Part shown: piece after piece, positions 1-9,215 of the stretch
How positions within the stretch are numbered: position 1 is the first letter of the stretch
Layout: each line of letters begins with the position of its first letter
Assembly (NCBI RefSeq): GCF_030122805.1
Contig: NZ_CP126080.1
Coordinates: 3,539,001 to 3,603,000 of the forward strand
Source: Mesobacillus sp. AQ2
Lineage (GTDB): Bacteria > Bacillota > Bacilli > Bacillales > Cytobacillaceae
Direction: 5' to 3'
DNA length: 64,000 bases
Made by a program: the position numbers and the translations under genes
Notes under the pieces: model-generated
The model's input: only the letters and a program-made list of their open reading frames with translations
Database searches by the model: none
Told to the model about the DNA's origin: nothing

Positions 1-513
1 AATATCGCATTTGTCAGCCTTTAATGCGGCTGCAAGCGCGACGGCTGTTGTATCTGATCCGCCCCTTCCAAGTGTGGTGATTTCCCCGTCCTCTGTTACA
101 CCCTGGAATCCGGCGACAATGACCACCTTTCCTGACTCCAGCTCTTTGGAAATCCTTTCTGTATCAATATCGATGATCCGGGCGTTTCCATGGATGCCTT
201 CGGTCTTGATTCCAGCCTGCCAGCCAGTAAAAGAAACGGCCTCTATTCCGCTCTGTGCAAGAGCCATTGAGTAAAGCGCGATGGTGATTTGCTCTCCCGT
301 CGTCAAAAGCATATCCATTTCCCTTTTGGATGGCGCCCTTGAAATATCGTTCGCCATATCGACTAGGTGGTCGGTCGTCTTGCCCATTGCTGATACGACT
401 ACAACAACATTATTGCCGTTCCTCAATTCTTCTGCTGTCCTTGAGGCAGCATTCCTGATCTTTTCAACACTGCCAACCGATGTTCCGCCGAATTTCTGTA
501 CAATCAATCCCAT
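1..513 (-). CDS. lysC: Aspartokinase, N-terminal part (cut by window edge)
   Basis: Aspartate kinase phosphorylates L-aspartate, the first step of the lysine/threonine/methionine and diaminopimelate pathway. The frame read leftward from the ATG at 513 gives about 171 residues beginning [19 protein letters not shown], with the family's N-terminal KFGGTS nucleotide-binding motif, a [10 protein letters not shown] segment and a GFQGV...[12 protein letters not shown] segment near the edge. The reading frame is open to base 1, so the regulatory ACT domains lie outside the window. An AGGGGAAACAA-type ribosome site precedes the ATG. The lysine riboswitch immediately upstream identifies this as the lysine-responsive isozyme (LysC of B. 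subtilis). Only the isozyme naming is inferred; the family is clear. Confidence 0.93.
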   Translation of the reverse strand, partial: MGLIVQKFGGTSVGSVEKIRNAASRTAEELRNGNNVVVVVSAMGKTTDHLVDMANDISRAPSKREMDMLLTTGEQITIALYSMALAQSGIEAVSFTGWQAGIKTEGIHGNARIIDIDTERISKELESGKVVIVAGFQGVTEDGEITTLGRGGSDTTAVALAAALKADKCDI

Positions 514-623
514 TTGTTTCCCCTGCCTCTTTTTCAGTATTTTGCCTCTGTAAGAGCTTCATGGCTTATCTGCATATGTATTTTCCCCGAGCCTTTTAAA
601 AAAAGAGCCGTAAAAACAGAAAA

Positions 624-648
624 AGCAATGGAAGTGGCTCCCATTGCT
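624..648 (-). terminator. Riboswitch expression-platform terminator before lysC
   Basis: An 8-bp stem (AGCAATGG/CCATTGCT) with a 9-nt loop is followed on the minus strand by a T-rich run (608-623). It sits between the L-box aptamer and lysC, the position expected for the intrinsic terminator that forms when lysine is bound. Confidence 0.8.
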
Positions 649-654
649 TAATAA

Positions 655-845
655 ACGTGTATATACGCTGCAACATGAGATAGCACTCCAAGATGGCAAT
701 CTTGACAATCCAGCGTTTATTCAACGAAGGACCAGCGAGAAAATGGATAGGCATCTCCCCACTTCGGCAAGCATCCCCTTTCAAAGCCCTTCCCAGAATC
801 CTATAATTCTCCGGCCTTTTACTCTTGAAGCTTGCACCTCTATCT
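655..845 (-). promoter_or_regulatory. Lysine riboswitch (L-box) upstream of lysC
   Basis: The minus-strand transcript carries conserved L-box core segments: AGAGGTGCAAGCTTCAAGAG at 822-841, GGGGATGCTTGCCGAAGTGG around 758-777, and the downstream helices down to about 655. These match the lysine aptamer family (Rfam Lysine). It is followed by a terminator and then lysC, so lysine should cause premature termination. Exact aptamer ends are approximate. Confidence 0.93.
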
Positions 846-888
846 TCACTTTAATACTCTAAAGTGATAGCAATATGAAATTTCCATC

Positions 889-897
889 ATTATAGCA
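889..897 (-). promoter_or_regulatory. Extended -10 promoter for the lysC leader
   Basis: On the minus strand TGCTATAAT is a perfect TATAAT with the extended -10 TG. The candidate -35 (TAGCAA at 912-917, 17 bp away) is weak, consistent with an extended -10 promoter. It lies about 45 bp before the aptamer core. Confidence 0.65.
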
Positions 898-919
898 TAC
901 AAAAAAATAGATTGCTACA

Positions 920-2692
920 TTAATCCTGTAATTTCTGATATAGTTCCTGAGCAACATTCGCCGGCAGCCCGGCTGCACTCAATTCCTCAACAGAGGCTTC
1001 TCGCATTTTTTTGACTGAACCGAAATGTTTCAGCAGCGCTTTCTTCCGCTTTTCGCCAATGCCTCCGATATCATCGAGGATCGATTGGAAAGCGCTTTTT
1101 CCTCTCAGCTGCCGGTGGAAGGTGATGGCAAAGCGGTGCACCTCATCCTGGATCCTTTGCAGCAGGTAAAACTCCTGGCTGTTCCGCGGCAATTCAATCA
1201 CCTGCAATGGATTGCCATATAGCAGCTGGGAAGTCCTGTGCTTATCATCCTTGGCCAGGCCGGCAATCGGAATATCAAGACCTAATTCATTCTCCAGGAC
1301 ATCCCGGGCGGACTCGATATGCCCTTTTCCGCCATCGATGATGATCAAATCCGGCAGCGGCAAACCCTCTCTCAACACCCGGGTATACCGGCGGCGGACG
1401 ACTTCCCTCATCGACTCGTAGTCATCTGGCCCCTTCACTGATTTGATTTTATATTTCCGGTACTCCCTTTTCTCCGGTTTCCCATCAATGAATACGATCA
1501 TCGCTGAAACCGGGTCAGTTCCCTGGATATTGGAGTTATCAAATGATTCGATCCGATGCGGTGTATAGATCCCCATTTGTTTTCCAAGGTTCTCAACTGC
1601 GTTGATGGTCCTTTCCTCATCGCGCTCGATCAGGGAGAACTTTTCCTGAAGGGCGATCCGGGCATTTTTTGAAGCCAAGTGGACAAGCTCTTTCTTCTTG
1701 CCGCGCTGAGGCTTAAGTACTTTTACACCAAGCAATCCCTCTGCCATTTCGAGATCGACGCTTTCGGGCACCAATATCTCTTTTGGCTTGAAATGCTCAT
1801 TTTTCGAATAAAATTGGCCAAGATATGTGAGAATATCTTCCTCAGGTTCATTATGGATCGGGAACATCGAAACTTCCCTTTCAATCAATTTCCCCTGGCG
1901 GATAAAAAATACCTGGACACACATCCAGCCTTTATCGACAGCATAGCCAAACACGTCCCGGTCGGTAAAGTCTGTCGTGGTCATCTTCTGCTTTTCCATC
2001 GTTGCCTCGATGTGGGCAATCTTGTCGCGGAATTCCTTTGCCCTCTCAAAATCCAGTTCCTCGGCAGCGGCAGCCATTTTTGCCGTCAAATCAACCTTGA
2101 TGTCCTTATAACCGCCATTCAGGAATTTTGTGATTTCATCGGTAATCTGCTTATACTCTTCCTTGCCGACGTCCTTAATACAGGGTGCTAGGCACTGTCC
2201 CATATGGTAATAGAGGCAGACGCGGTCCGGCAGCGTCGAGCATTTCCTGAGCGGATAAATTCTGTCGAGCAGCTTCTTCGTCTCATTCGCTGCCTGGACG
2301 TTCGGATACGGCCCAAAATATTTGCCGCTGTCTTTTTTGACCTTACGGGTGATGATCAGCTTTGGGTGCCGTTCTGCCGTCAGCTTGATGAAAGGATAGC
2401 TCTTGTCATCCTTGAGCATGATATTGTATTTCGGGTCATGTTTTTTGATCAGATTGATTTCAAGCAGCAGTGCCTCCATATCGGATGAGGTGACAATATA
2501 CTCGAAATCCTCGATTTCATTCACTAGCCGAAGTGTCTTGCCGTCATGCGATCCGGTAAAATAGGAGCGCACCCTGTTTTTCAAGACCTTGGCTTTCCCC
2601 ACATAAATGATGGTTCCCTGCCTGTCCTTCATTAAATAACATCCTGGCTGCGCAGGGAGAAGGGCAAGCTTATTTCTGATTTGCTCATTCAT
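920..2692 (-). CDS. uvrC: UvrABC excinuclease subunit C
   Basis: UvrC makes both incisions around a bulky lesion in nucleotide excision repair. The 590-residue product has the N-terminal GIY-YIG nuclease ([20 protein letters not shown], about residues 16-40), a UVR coiled-coil motif ([14 protein letters not shown], about 205-220), the RNase-H-like C-terminal nuclease ([12 protein letters not shown] and IIIDGGKGH), and tandem helix-hairpin-helix motifs at the C-terminus ([18 protein letters not shown]). I chose the ATG at 2692 because AGGAGG at 2701-2706 is 8 nt upstream; an in-frame GTG at 2701 would lie on the ribosome site itself. In B. subtilis uvrC directly follows trxA, but here an 8.8-kb block separates them. 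Confidence 0.96.
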   Translation of the reverse strand: MNEQIRNKLALLPAQPGCYLMKDRQGTIIYVGKAKVLKNRVRSYFTGSHDGKTLRLVNEIEDFEYIVTSSDMEALLLEINLIKKHDPKYNIMLKDDKSYPFIKLTAERHPKLIITRKVKKDSGKYFGPYPNVQAANETKKLLDRIYPLRKCSTLPDRVCLYYHMGQCLAPCIKDVGKEEYKQITDEITKFLNGGYKDIKVDLTAKMAAAAEELDFERAKEFRDKIAHIEATMEKQKMTTTDFTDRDVFGYAVDKGWMCVQVFFIRQGKLIEREVSMFPIHNEPEEDILTYLGQFYSKNEHFKPKEILVPESVDLEMAEGLLGVKVLKPQRGKKKELVHLASKNARIALQEKFSLIERDEERTINAVENLGKQMGIYTPHRIESFDNSNIQGTDPVSAMIVFIDGKPEKREYRKYKIKSVKGPDDYESMREVVRRRYTRVLREGLPLPDLIIIDGGKGHIESARDVLENELGLDIPIAGLAKDDKHRTSQLLYGNPLQVIELPRNSQEFYLLQRIQDEVHRFAITFHRQLRGKSAFQSILDDIGGIGEKRKKALLKHFGSVKKMREASVEELSAAGLPANVAQELYQKLQD

Positions 2693-2707
2693 GCCATTCA
2701 CCTCCTG

Positions 2708-4168
2708 TTACGGTGTCCATTTATATAAAACAATCTCATGATAGACCGGGTCAAAAATTTCATTTGACGAAAATGTTTTCACTTCTTCAAGCTTTCCGCC
2801 TGGATTGATACCCTGGGACCGGAAGCCGTCTATTACACTATTTGTTAAATAGATCGTTTTTCCTTCATATAATCCCTGGTCATGAAGAAAAATCTTATAA
2901 GTATAGATTCGTTTATGGGGATAAGGCATTCCCAAAAACTGAAGCACCCTTGTTTCCTCCCATGTATAAAGGACAAACTCATCAGGCTGTTCCTCGAGAT
3001 AATTCGCGAGCTGGTAGACAGCGGGTGATAACTCAGCCTGTTCCTGCACATAGCTTGATGAAACAATTGCCTGGGCAATGATTACAGCAAGCGCTAGATA
3101 GCGTGTAAATTTCTCTGCTCTTTTTTTAAAAAAGACGAGCAAGCAAAAAAATACAATCAGCAGCGCTACGGGCAATATATGCCTCGGCTTGTCAATATTC
3201 TGGGCAAAAAGCGCCCAGCCTCCATAAGCCAGCAACAGCAGCAGACTTAATTGGACATTGCCTTCTTTAAAAATTCCGCTGTTGCGGGATGGCCATAAAA
3301 TAATGCTGCCAATAACTATATATAATACCATCAAAACAGTTGTTCGTGAAAATATTCCCCACCACAAAATGTTGGTAAACACGAATGCTTTCAACCTTGC
3401 AAAAATGGAAAGTTCATTCGATGCCGAGGTGCCACCCCATTCCTGAAAATGACCGCCGGTGAATCCGAATGCCAGCTCCAGGAAATTGGCGACACTTCCT
3501 TCGGTGAGAATCAGACCTCCAACCCAAATCAACTGGAACAAGCCGGCAATGGCCGTAAGTTTTATCATACCTGGCAAAGTAAGCTCTTGTTCCCTCCATT
3601 TTTTATAAAAAAGATAAATGAGGCCAATCCCCATCGGGATATAACTCAATCTGATCCCCAATAGCACACTGAATAAAAACAGGGGAAGGAGCATCCATTT
3701 CCCTGAAGGTTTTGTTTCTGCGGCTGCTATGCTCCAGAAGTACCACCAGAATGCGGCGAGTGCAGCACCTTCAGACATCGGCTGATTGACGATAATCAAC
3801 GGATAGCTCGCTGTGTAAATAATGCCTGCAACGAGAAAGGCATTTTCCTTTGAAACGACTTTTGACGCCAGCAGGTACACGGGCAGTATCGAACTCGCAT
3901 ATACGAGCACATTGAATGCTACCAGCGCCTGTCCTGGATTCTGCACGAATTTATCCGTGAGCAATCCACCTAAAATGAAGTAAGGATAGCCAGGAAAATG
4001 GGGTTGCATTGCCCTTAAATCATATCGATCAAGCGCTAGGGTAAAGTCTACCTGATCCCAGGATGAGACGAAGGGATTCAGATTGCCAAGCTGCGTCATG
4101 AAAACATATAGGATAGCAAGCAAACTCACTCCTGAGATCAGGACTCGGTTTATTTTTGCGAAATTCAT
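2708..4168 (-). CDS. Polytopic membrane protein, GT-C glycosyltransferase-like
   Basis: A 486-residue integral membrane protein with roughly 10-12 hydrophobic segments and a soluble C-terminal tail of about 120 residues. The first extracytoplasmic loop contains SSWDQVDFTLALDRYD and then QPHFPGYPYFI. A D-containing loop 1 followed by an HFPGYP-type stretch is typical of dolichyl/undecaprenyl-phosphate-sugar-dependent GT-C enzymes (PMT/ArnT-like), so transfer of a sugar from a lipid carrier outside the membrane is likely but inferred. It starts 95 bp after the FTR1 permease and its terminator, with only a weak ribosome site (GGTG). Its natural partners are the GT2 and flippase-like genes on the other side of the iron genes. 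It ends 16 bp before the uvrC start. Confidence 0.55.
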   Translation of the reverse strand: MNFAKINRVLISGVSLLAILYVFMTQLGNLNPFVSSWDQVDFTLALDRYDLRAMQPHFPGYPYFILGGLLTDKFVQNPGQALVAFNVLVYASSILPVYLLASKVVSKENAFLVAGIIYTASYPLIIVNQPMSEGAALAAFWWYFWSIAAAETKPSGKWMLLPLFLFSVLLGIRLSYIPMGIGLIYLFYKKWREQELTLPGMIKLTAIAGLFQLIWVGGLILTEGSVANFLELAFGFTGGHFQEWGGTSASNELSIFARLKAFVFTNILWWGIFSRTTVLMVLYIVIGSIILWPSRNSGIFKEGNVQLSLLLLLAYGGWALFAQNIDKPRHILPVALLIVFFCLLVFFKKRAEKFTRYLALAVIIAQAIVSSSYVQEQAELSPAVYQLANYLEEQPDEFVLYTWEETRVLQFLGMPYPHKRIYTYKIFLHDQGLYEGKTIYLTNSVIDGFRSQGINPGGKLEEVKTFSSNEIFDPVYHEIVLYKWTP

Positions 4169-4203
4169 CTTACAAACACCAACTTTGTTTTTACGTATGA
4201 AAA

Positions 4204-4230
4204 AAGTACAAGGAATATCCCTGTACTTTT
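4204..4230 (-). terminator. Terminator after the FTR1 permease gene
   Basis: An 11-bp stem (AAAGTACAGGG/CCTTGTACTTT with one wobble) and 5-nt loop are followed by a T run on the minus strand. It separates the Fur-regulated iron transcript from the downstream GT-C-like gene. Confidence 0.75.
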
Positions 4231-4262
4231 TCTGGAGAGAGGAGAGTTACACCTCAAAACTT

Positions 4263-5192
4263 TTATTTTACTTGTGGCTTCAGTACATTGACCTGCTTCG
4301 CTTCTGCCGTTTTTTCAGCAGCCTGCTGTTTCTTGGAGCTGCGTGATGATGTCAGCAGGAAAATTGCCGCAAAGTAGCCAATATAAGCAATGACTTCCTC
4401 GATGGATGGCATTGAAGAATATCCGAACAACGCCTTCAGGAAGATTCCGACATCACCGGATATGAGCGGTGCTGCACCGGTGTCCCGGAGATAGTGTGCA
4501 TAATCAATCGGGTGTTCAGGCAACAGCCATGTAATATCGTAAACATGGTACATGACGCTTCCAATCAAGTTAATGTCCTGCATCATTGAGATTGCCTGTA
4601 CAAGCAAACCGGCAGATATCAGGATGATGAAAGCTCCTGTAATCTGGAAGAATGTCTTGAGATTCACCTTCATTGTGCCTTTGAAGAACATATAGGAAAC
4701 GACTACAGCAATCAGTGTTCCGGTAATCGCTCCCCATCCCTGCATTGCAGCACCGATGTTACCGCCGGTGATCGCTGCAAAAAAGAACACTGTCTCGATT
4801 CCTTCACGCAAGACAACGAGGAATGAATGGATGACCATACCGACAATATTGCCTGTCGAGATGAATTTATTCATTTTCCCTTCCATATTGCCTTTAAGGT
4901 TTTTGCTGTGGCTCGCCATCCAAAATACCATCTGGGTCAGAAGGACCGTCGATACAATCATGATTCCGATCTTGAGGTAGATCTCGCTGCCCATCGCTGC
5001 GAATCCGGTGAACACGACCTGGAACAGGATCGCTACCCCGATGCTCGCAAGAACGGCAAGACCCGCTCCCAGCCACACATACTTCGTATATTTGGAATGA
5101 TCCATCCTTTTTAGATAGGTTGTGATGATCCCGATAATTAATAATGCTTCCAATACTTCACGAAAAGTAATCAATAACGCTTGAACTTCCAT
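4263..5192 (-). CDS. efeU: FTR1-family iron permease (EfeU-like)
   Basis: A high-affinity iron permease of the Ftr1/EfeU (OFeT) family that moves iron across the cytoplasmic membrane. The 309-residue protein has about seven membrane helices and the two diagnostic RExxE motifs: REVLEALLI in the first helix (about residue 11) and REGIETVFF in the fourth (about 125). I chose the ATG at 5192 (MEVQALLITF) because GGGGAG lies 9 nt upstream and the protein then starts at the family's usual N-terminus; a longer open frame upstream overlaps the preceding gene. It is 35 bp downstream of a secreted, membrane-anchored helical protein, and both follow a Fur-box promoter. No EfeO/EfeB homologues are adjacent, so the redox partner, if any, is elsewhere. 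Confidence 0.88.
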   Translation of the reverse strand: MEVQALLITFREVLEALLIIGIITTYLKRMDHSKYTKYVWLGAGLAVLASIGVAILFQVVFTGFAAMGSEIYLKIGIMIVSTVLLTQMVFWMASHSKNLKGNMEGKMNKFISTGNIVGMVIHSFLVVLREGIETVFFFAAITGGNIGAAMQGWGAITGTLIAVVVSYMFFKGTMKVNLKTFFQITGAFIILISAGLLVQAISMMQDINLIGSVMYHVYDITWLLPEHPIDYAHYLRDTGAAPLISGDVGIFLKALFGYSSMPSIEEVIAYIGYFAAIFLLTSSRSSKKQQAAEKTAEAKQVNVLKPQVK

Positions 5193-5227
5193 TGCTGATT
5201 CTCCCCTCTCCAAGGTGTCATCAAAAT

Positions 5228-5980
5228 TTATGCTCTTCTTCTCTTTATGCCAATGGCCACTACTGCCGCAATCACTCCAATGATGATGATGATTGGAATC
5301 CAGTTGCGGAAATTCGATAAATCCGTCCAATCCTTTTTGCCCGTACCTTCTTGTTCAGTTGCACTTTCAGCAAAGTGACCTACTTCCAGGCTGGCGAGAT
5401 TGAACTCCTTTTGTAATGAATCGAGGATTGCTTCTTTTTTTTCTTTAAAAGTCTCGATGTCCGATGGTTTTTTCCCGACGCCAAACAATCCGGGATTCCC
5501 CAATGCTTCCAGTGCAGCATCAAAATCAGCTTTGATCTGTTGGTCCACTTCAGCATTTTGCGCCTCTACCTTTGGCGATAACGCTTGATATGTAGCAAAT
5601 CCTTTCGCAAGGAGCTTTTTGGAGTTGTCAAATTCCTCAAAATTCTTTTCGATGCTTTCAAGTCTTCTCGCTATATTCAATACGAGGAGTTTTTCCATAT
5701 TCTCAATGGTTGCTTCTTTATCTTCATCATCCAGGCTTTTCATGATGACTTCTCCTGGCTCAGTTCCCATATGCATGTCAATTTCTTCCTTGACTGTTCC
5801 GAACAGGGATTTTGCCGCTGTGAAATTCGGAGGGTTCTCATCCAGCTTCAATTGCATTTCCTTATAGACTTCTGCAACCTTTTCTTCATTGGGATCCCCA
5901 TATGAATATGCGCTGGCAGACAGCGGAATGTTACTGAGAATCAATATCAGTGAAAAACAAAAAAATATGGCTCTTTTCAT
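5228..5980 (-). CDS. Secreted C-terminally anchored helical protein, partner of FTR1 permease
   Basis: A 250-residue protein with a signal peptide (MKRAIFFCFSLILILSNIPL, cleavage near SASA), a charged all-alpha region (about residues 25-220) and a C-terminal membrane helix (WIPIIIIIGVIAAVVAIGI) ending in KRRRA. The helical domain therefore lies outside the cell. Start at ATG 5980 with GGAGG 10 nt upstream. It is the first gene after a Fur-box promoter and directly precedes the FTR1 permease. Some bacterial FTR1 proteins carry an extracytoplasmic N-terminal helical domain in the same polypeptide; this looks like the split version of that architecture, so a role in presenting iron to the permease is inferred. 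I see no heme- or copper-binding motif. Confidence 0.6.
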   Translation of the reverse strand: MKRAIFFCFSLILILSNIPLSASAYSYGDPNEEKVAEVYKEMQLKLDENPPNFTAAKSLFGTVKEEIDMHMGTEPGEVIMKSLDDEDKEATIENMEKLLVLNIARRLESIEKNFEEFDNSKKLLAKGFATYQALSPKVEAQNAEVDQQIKADFDAALEALGNPGLFGVGKKPSDIETFKEKKEAILDSLQKEFNLASLEVGHFAESATEQEGTGKKDWTDLSNFRNWIPIIIIIGVIAAVVAIGIKRRRA

Positions 5981-6005
5981 TCGTTGTTTCCCTCCTACAA
6001 TGATA

Positions 6006-6034
6006 ATGATAATGATTATCATTATGTATGTCAA
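6006..6034 (-). promoter_or_regulatory. Fur-controlled sigma-A promoter of the FTR1 iron operon
   Basis: The minus strand reads TTGACA (6029-6034), a 17-bp spacer and TATCAT (6006-6011). Within it, 6008-6026 matches the classical 19-bp Fur box at 18 of 19 positions (GATAATGATTATCATTATG on the plus strand). Fur-Fe(II) binding would block RNA polymerase, so the operon should be induced by iron limitation. The -35 overlaps the stop codon of the upstream GT2 gene. Confidence 0.9.
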
Positions 6035-6810
6035 TCATATTTGATAACCGTCACCTTTTTGTCACTTTTTTTACTGCCTTTACGTTGAAAAATCTCTTCT
6101 CCAGCAAGTTTAGATACCGGCCTGGACATTTCCCGGTAGACGGCAGGCACCACATTCGTCATATATTTTTTGAACGAAATAAAGGATGTGCCCGTTGTCC
6201 TCACGCGGTATTGGATTGGCACCTCCAGCACCCTGAAGCCTTTTCGGACAAGGTTCAGTGTCAATACTTGCGCATAATTGTAATCATGGATGATTTCTGC
6301 ATGCTTAAGTACCTGCCTCGAAAATGCCCTCATTCCCGATTGTCCGTCAAAAAGCCATTTTCTTAATAATAAGGTTTGCAAAAATGTAAAAAAATAATTC
6401 CCCATCCTGCGGTGAAATTTCATTCCTTTTATTGTGCCCATAAATCGAGAGCCCATCGTATAATCAGCTTCTCCATTTATGATTGGCTTGACGATGTCTG
6501 GAATTTGCCAGGCTGGATATTCTCCATCTGCATCGATCATTACACCGACATCTGCACCCATCTTATAGCACTCTTGTATTCCCTTTCGGACCGCGGCACC
6601 CAGGCCGCGGTTTTTTTCAAAGCTGATGACATGGTCTGCCCCTGCCTTTTTTGCTTCAGCAACTGTTCCATCGGTAGATCCATCGTCAATGACCAGCACT
6701 TCCACCTGAGCAGCACCGGCAAAACTGCGCGGTATATTGCCAATCACTTCAGCTATTGACTCTTCCTCATTAAAAGCCGGTAAAAATACGATCACTTTAT
6801 TCAAATTCAT
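6031..6810 (-). CDS. Family 2 glycosyltransferase (polyprenyl-phosphate sugar type)
   Basis: A 259-residue GT-A-fold transferase with VFLPAFNEEESI near the N-terminus, the VIDDGSTDGT nucleotide-sugar loop (about 40) and the metal-binding DADGEYP (about 93-99). This is the dolichol-phosphate-mannose-synthase-like group, which charges undecaprenyl phosphate with a sugar at the inner membrane face. There is no C-terminal membrane helix, so it is probably peripheral. It overlaps the upstream phosphodiesterase gene by 14 bp, indicating one operon with the epimerase and flippase-like genes. Its natural acceptor-side partner could be the GT-C-like protein at 2708-4168. The sugar is unknown; the upstream epimerase suggests a hexuronic acid or galactose-type donor. 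Confidence 0.8.
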   Translation of the reverse strand: MNLNKVIVFLPAFNEEESIAEVIGNIPRSFAGAAQVEVLVIDDGSTDGTVAEAKKAGADHVISFEKNRGLGAAVRKGIQECYKMGADVGVMIDADGEYPAWQIPDIVKPIINGEADYTMGSRFMGTIKGMKFHRRMGNYFFTFLQTLLLRKWLFDGQSGMRAFSRQVLKHAEIIHDYNYAQVLTLNLVRKGFRVLEVPIQYRVRTTGTSFISFKKYMTNVVPAVYREMSRPVSKLAGEEIFQRKGSKKSDKKVTVIKYD

Positions 6811-8272
6811 TCTCTTCCTTCTCTGCTTTGATTGCGTCCATTAAGACTTTGCCCCTGCTGCTTGCTGGATACGGCGCTCCCATCAGATAGGAAATCGTCG
6901 GAGCAAGTGAGACGAGGCTATGCTTTTCCTGGACTTTATTTCCCTTCCTGATATGCGGCCCATGCATGAAAAATGGAACAAATCTTTCACCTTCATCAAG
7001 GTGGCCATGGCCCCCGATTCCGTCAGCCTGCCCATGGTCTGCACAAACGACAAGCGTAGTGTTCTCCATTTTTCCTTCTGCCTCGAGCCATTCAACAAAC
7101 TCCTTAATCAGTGCGTCGGCTTCCTCGATTTTTTCAATATAATCATCATAGAGGACTCCGCGGCTGTGTCCAACCTGGTCTGTCCCAATCATTTGCACGA
7201 CAAACATGTCAGGGTCCTGCTCGTCCATGATTTTTCTTGCCCTGGCCAGCATATTAGTGTCAGCTTTATCCTTATGCATCACAGCCGTCACGGTCTCGAC
7301 ATCGCTTCCCATTGCATCAACCAGATGGGCTATGCCAAGCAGTCTTCCCCTTTTGCCAACTTTCCTCAGCGAGTCAAAGATCGTTTCCGTATTGACCCCA
7401 AGCTTATAGACCATATTGGATTTTATGCCATGCTCAAACGGATAGGTACCGGTAAACATTGAACTGAAGCACACCACGGTTCTCGCAGGGTACAATGTTT
7501 CCATATTCAGATATTCCGTGCCATTCTCTTTTAACTGGTCGAGAAAAGGCGTATTCGCCTCGTAAAAACGTTCCTTGCGCATTCCATCAATGACGATGAC
7601 AATCACCTTATCGGAAAGGCCATTTTGAGGAACATCAGGCCCCTCATCCTTTGTATATGTTTCATAAGCCTTTGGTTTCCAGTCGAATAAATATTTGTGC
7701 AAAATAAAGGCAAACAATAATATGAAGCCATAAAAGATCACTAAATCCGCCAGGGGAAGACCAGAGCCGCCAGAAATCGCGGTATATGACAATTCCCATA
7801 CGGAGAGCAGCAGCAAGAACTTCGGAAGCTGCTCCTGGGCATTACCGCTTGTCGAATCACTGTTCTTTAAAACGAGCTTCCAAAATCTCGTGAAGTTCAG
7901 CCAGGAAGTGCCAATTCTTAAGTGGTAATAAAACGTCCCCCAGAAAAACACGGTAAAGAAAAAATAAAGGCCAGCTGCAAACAGCAGCAAACTTAAGTTA
8001 AGATCGGGCCAAAAAACGATAAATACGATAAACGGAATCCATAGATAGTTTCTCAAAAACAACGGAAAATCATAAATAAAATACATGATAAACAGCGGCA
8101 GGACTGTAAGCAGGGCGAAAAGGAACTCTGTGAACCTTCCCGCGCTGCCCAAATCGCCGAGGTGGAATAATACCATGGTGCCAATCGTGAAAATTGGCGT
8201 GAATGGCTTCCCCTCATTAAGCAGATTCCAGCTTCGGGCCGCAAATTTTTCAAATTTAGATGCGCTTTTCAT
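6797..8272 (-). CDS. Membrane-bound alkaline-phosphatase-superfamily phosphodiesterase
   Basis: A 491-residue protein. The N-terminal third has about six membrane helices and the remainder is a type I phosphodiesterase/nucleotide pyrophosphatase domain. Visible metal and nucleophile motifs are VIVIDGMR (about 225), the nucleophile context YPARTVVCFSSMF (about 260), TDQVGHSRG (about 365), CADHGQADG and GHGHLDEG (about 410). The catalytic domain may face outside. The superfamily includes nucleotide pyrophosphatases and phospho-headgroup transferases, so transfer or removal of a phospho-group on a lipid-linked glycan is plausible but unproven. The start at 8272 has AAGGAT 4-9 nt upstream, and it follows the flippase-like gene by 1 bp. 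Confidence 0.75.
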   Translation of the reverse strand: MKSASKFEKFAARSWNLLNEGKPFTPIFTIGTMVLFHLGDLGSAGRFTEFLFALLTVLPLFIMYFIYDFPLFLRNYLWIPFIVFIVFWPDLNLSLLLFAAGLYFFFTVFFWGTFYYHLRIGTSWLNFTRFWKLVLKNSDSTSGNAQEQLPKFLLLLSVWELSYTAISGGSGLPLADLVIFYGFILLFAFILHKYLFDWKPKAYETYTKDEGPDVPQNGLSDKVIVIVIDGMRKERFYEANTPFLDQLKENGTEYLNMETLYPARTVVCFSSMFTGTYPFEHGIKSNMVYKLGVNTETIFDSLRKVGKRGRLLGIAHLVDAMGSDVETVTAVMHKDKADTNMLARARKIMDEQDPDMFVVQMIGTDQVGHSRGVLYDDYIEKIEEADALIKEFVEWLEAEGKMENTTLVVCADHGQADGIGGHGHLDEGERFVPFFMHGPHIRKGNKVQEKHSLVSLAPTISYLMGAPYPASSRGKVLMDAIKAEKEENEFE

Positions 8273-8273
8273 T

Positions 8274-9215
8274 TTAATCCTTCTTTCTCCCTGACCTGAA
8301 ATTCCTTAGTTCCCTGCGAAAATATGCAGGAGAGGAAATCAATAACAGCAGGCCAGTAAAATATGAAAAAACAAATTTAAAGCCATGGCTTAAAATGGAA
8401 GCTGTATAGGCCTCCCTGGTCCCAATCCCCAAAATGGCCAAAGCGGATGTCATAACTGATTCATACGTTGATATTCCGCCAGGTGTAATTTGGAAAACCT
8501 GGCCTCCAACAGTAAGGGAATTAACCCACAAGCCTTCAATGAAAGAAAGAGAGATCCCCATGGACTTTGCGACATTCCAGATGACGAAGCTCTCCAATAC
8601 CCAACTGATGATGACCAATGGGAATAGATAGAGACTCCTTTTTTGGGACAAAGCATCCTTCAACATTATCAGATGCTTTTGGACAAAACCAGAAAAAAAA
8701 CGGTTTAGAAGCATAATTCCGATGACAGCGAGAATCGCGAAAGCTGCCAATAATGGCAAGGAGAGATTGAAGACAAGATCTTTGCCTAAGATCAATAATC
8801 CTGCTCCGGTAATGGATGCCAATGTAACTATATCGAGGAACCGCATAAAAATCACGGAATTGGCGGATTCATCGACGGTCAATTCTTGTTCCTTGGCGGC
8901 CAGGAACCCCGCACGAAAAAAATCCCCTGCTTTGACAGGCGTAATATGATTGATGGATAAACTTAAAAATATACCCTGCACACAGTTCAAGTACTTCACT
9001 TGTTTCGGAATATATACTTTCCATGCCAGGGCCCTGATTAGAAATGCAAGGAGGTATGTAAATGCGGCACCCCATAACAGAAAACCTGACCTCCAAAAAT
9101 GGATGCTCTCGTCTATCAATGTGCCGATATGGAAGTATCTGAATGATAGGATCGCAAAAATGATCACGAGAATCATTCCAACGATTTTAAAAAGTAAGGA
9201 CTTATTCCTTGCCAT
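8274..9215 (-). CDS. Lysylphosphatidylglycerol-synthase-TM-like (UPF0104) membrane protein
   Basis: A 313-residue polytopic protein with about eight helices. It shows the LPG_synthase_TM (UPF0104/AglD-like) pattern: LNCVQGIFLSLSINHITPVKAGDFFRA near residues 75-105 and QVFQITPGGISTYESV around 240-255. Members act as flippases or as membrane anchors in lipid-glycan systems. The ATG at 9215 is preferred although the ribosome site (GTGG) is weak and about 12 nt away; a TTG at 9224 is the alternative. It overlaps the 3' end of the epimerase gene and is followed after 1 bp by the phosphodiesterase gene. A role in moving a polyprenyl-linked sugar across the membrane is inferred from context. Confidence 0.72.
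   Translation of the reverse strand: MARNKSLLFKIVGMILVIIFAILSFRYFHIGTLIDESIHFWRSGFLLWGAAFTYLLAFLIRALAWKVYIPKQVKYLNCVQGIFLSLSINHITPVKAGDFFRAGFLAAKEQELTVDESANSVIFMRFLDIVTLASITGAGLLILGKDLVFNLSLPLLAAFAILAVIGIMLLNRFFSGFVQKHLIMLKDALSQKRSLYLFPLVIISWVLESFVIWNVAKSMGISLSFIEGLWVNSLTVGGQVFQITPGGISTYESVMTSALAILGIGTREAYTASILSHGFKFVFSYFTGLLLLISSPAYFRRELRNFRSGRKKD

Noticed and set aside
596..784. 62-residue open frame upstream of lysC
   Set aside because: It falls entirely in the lysine riboswitch and has no ribosome site.
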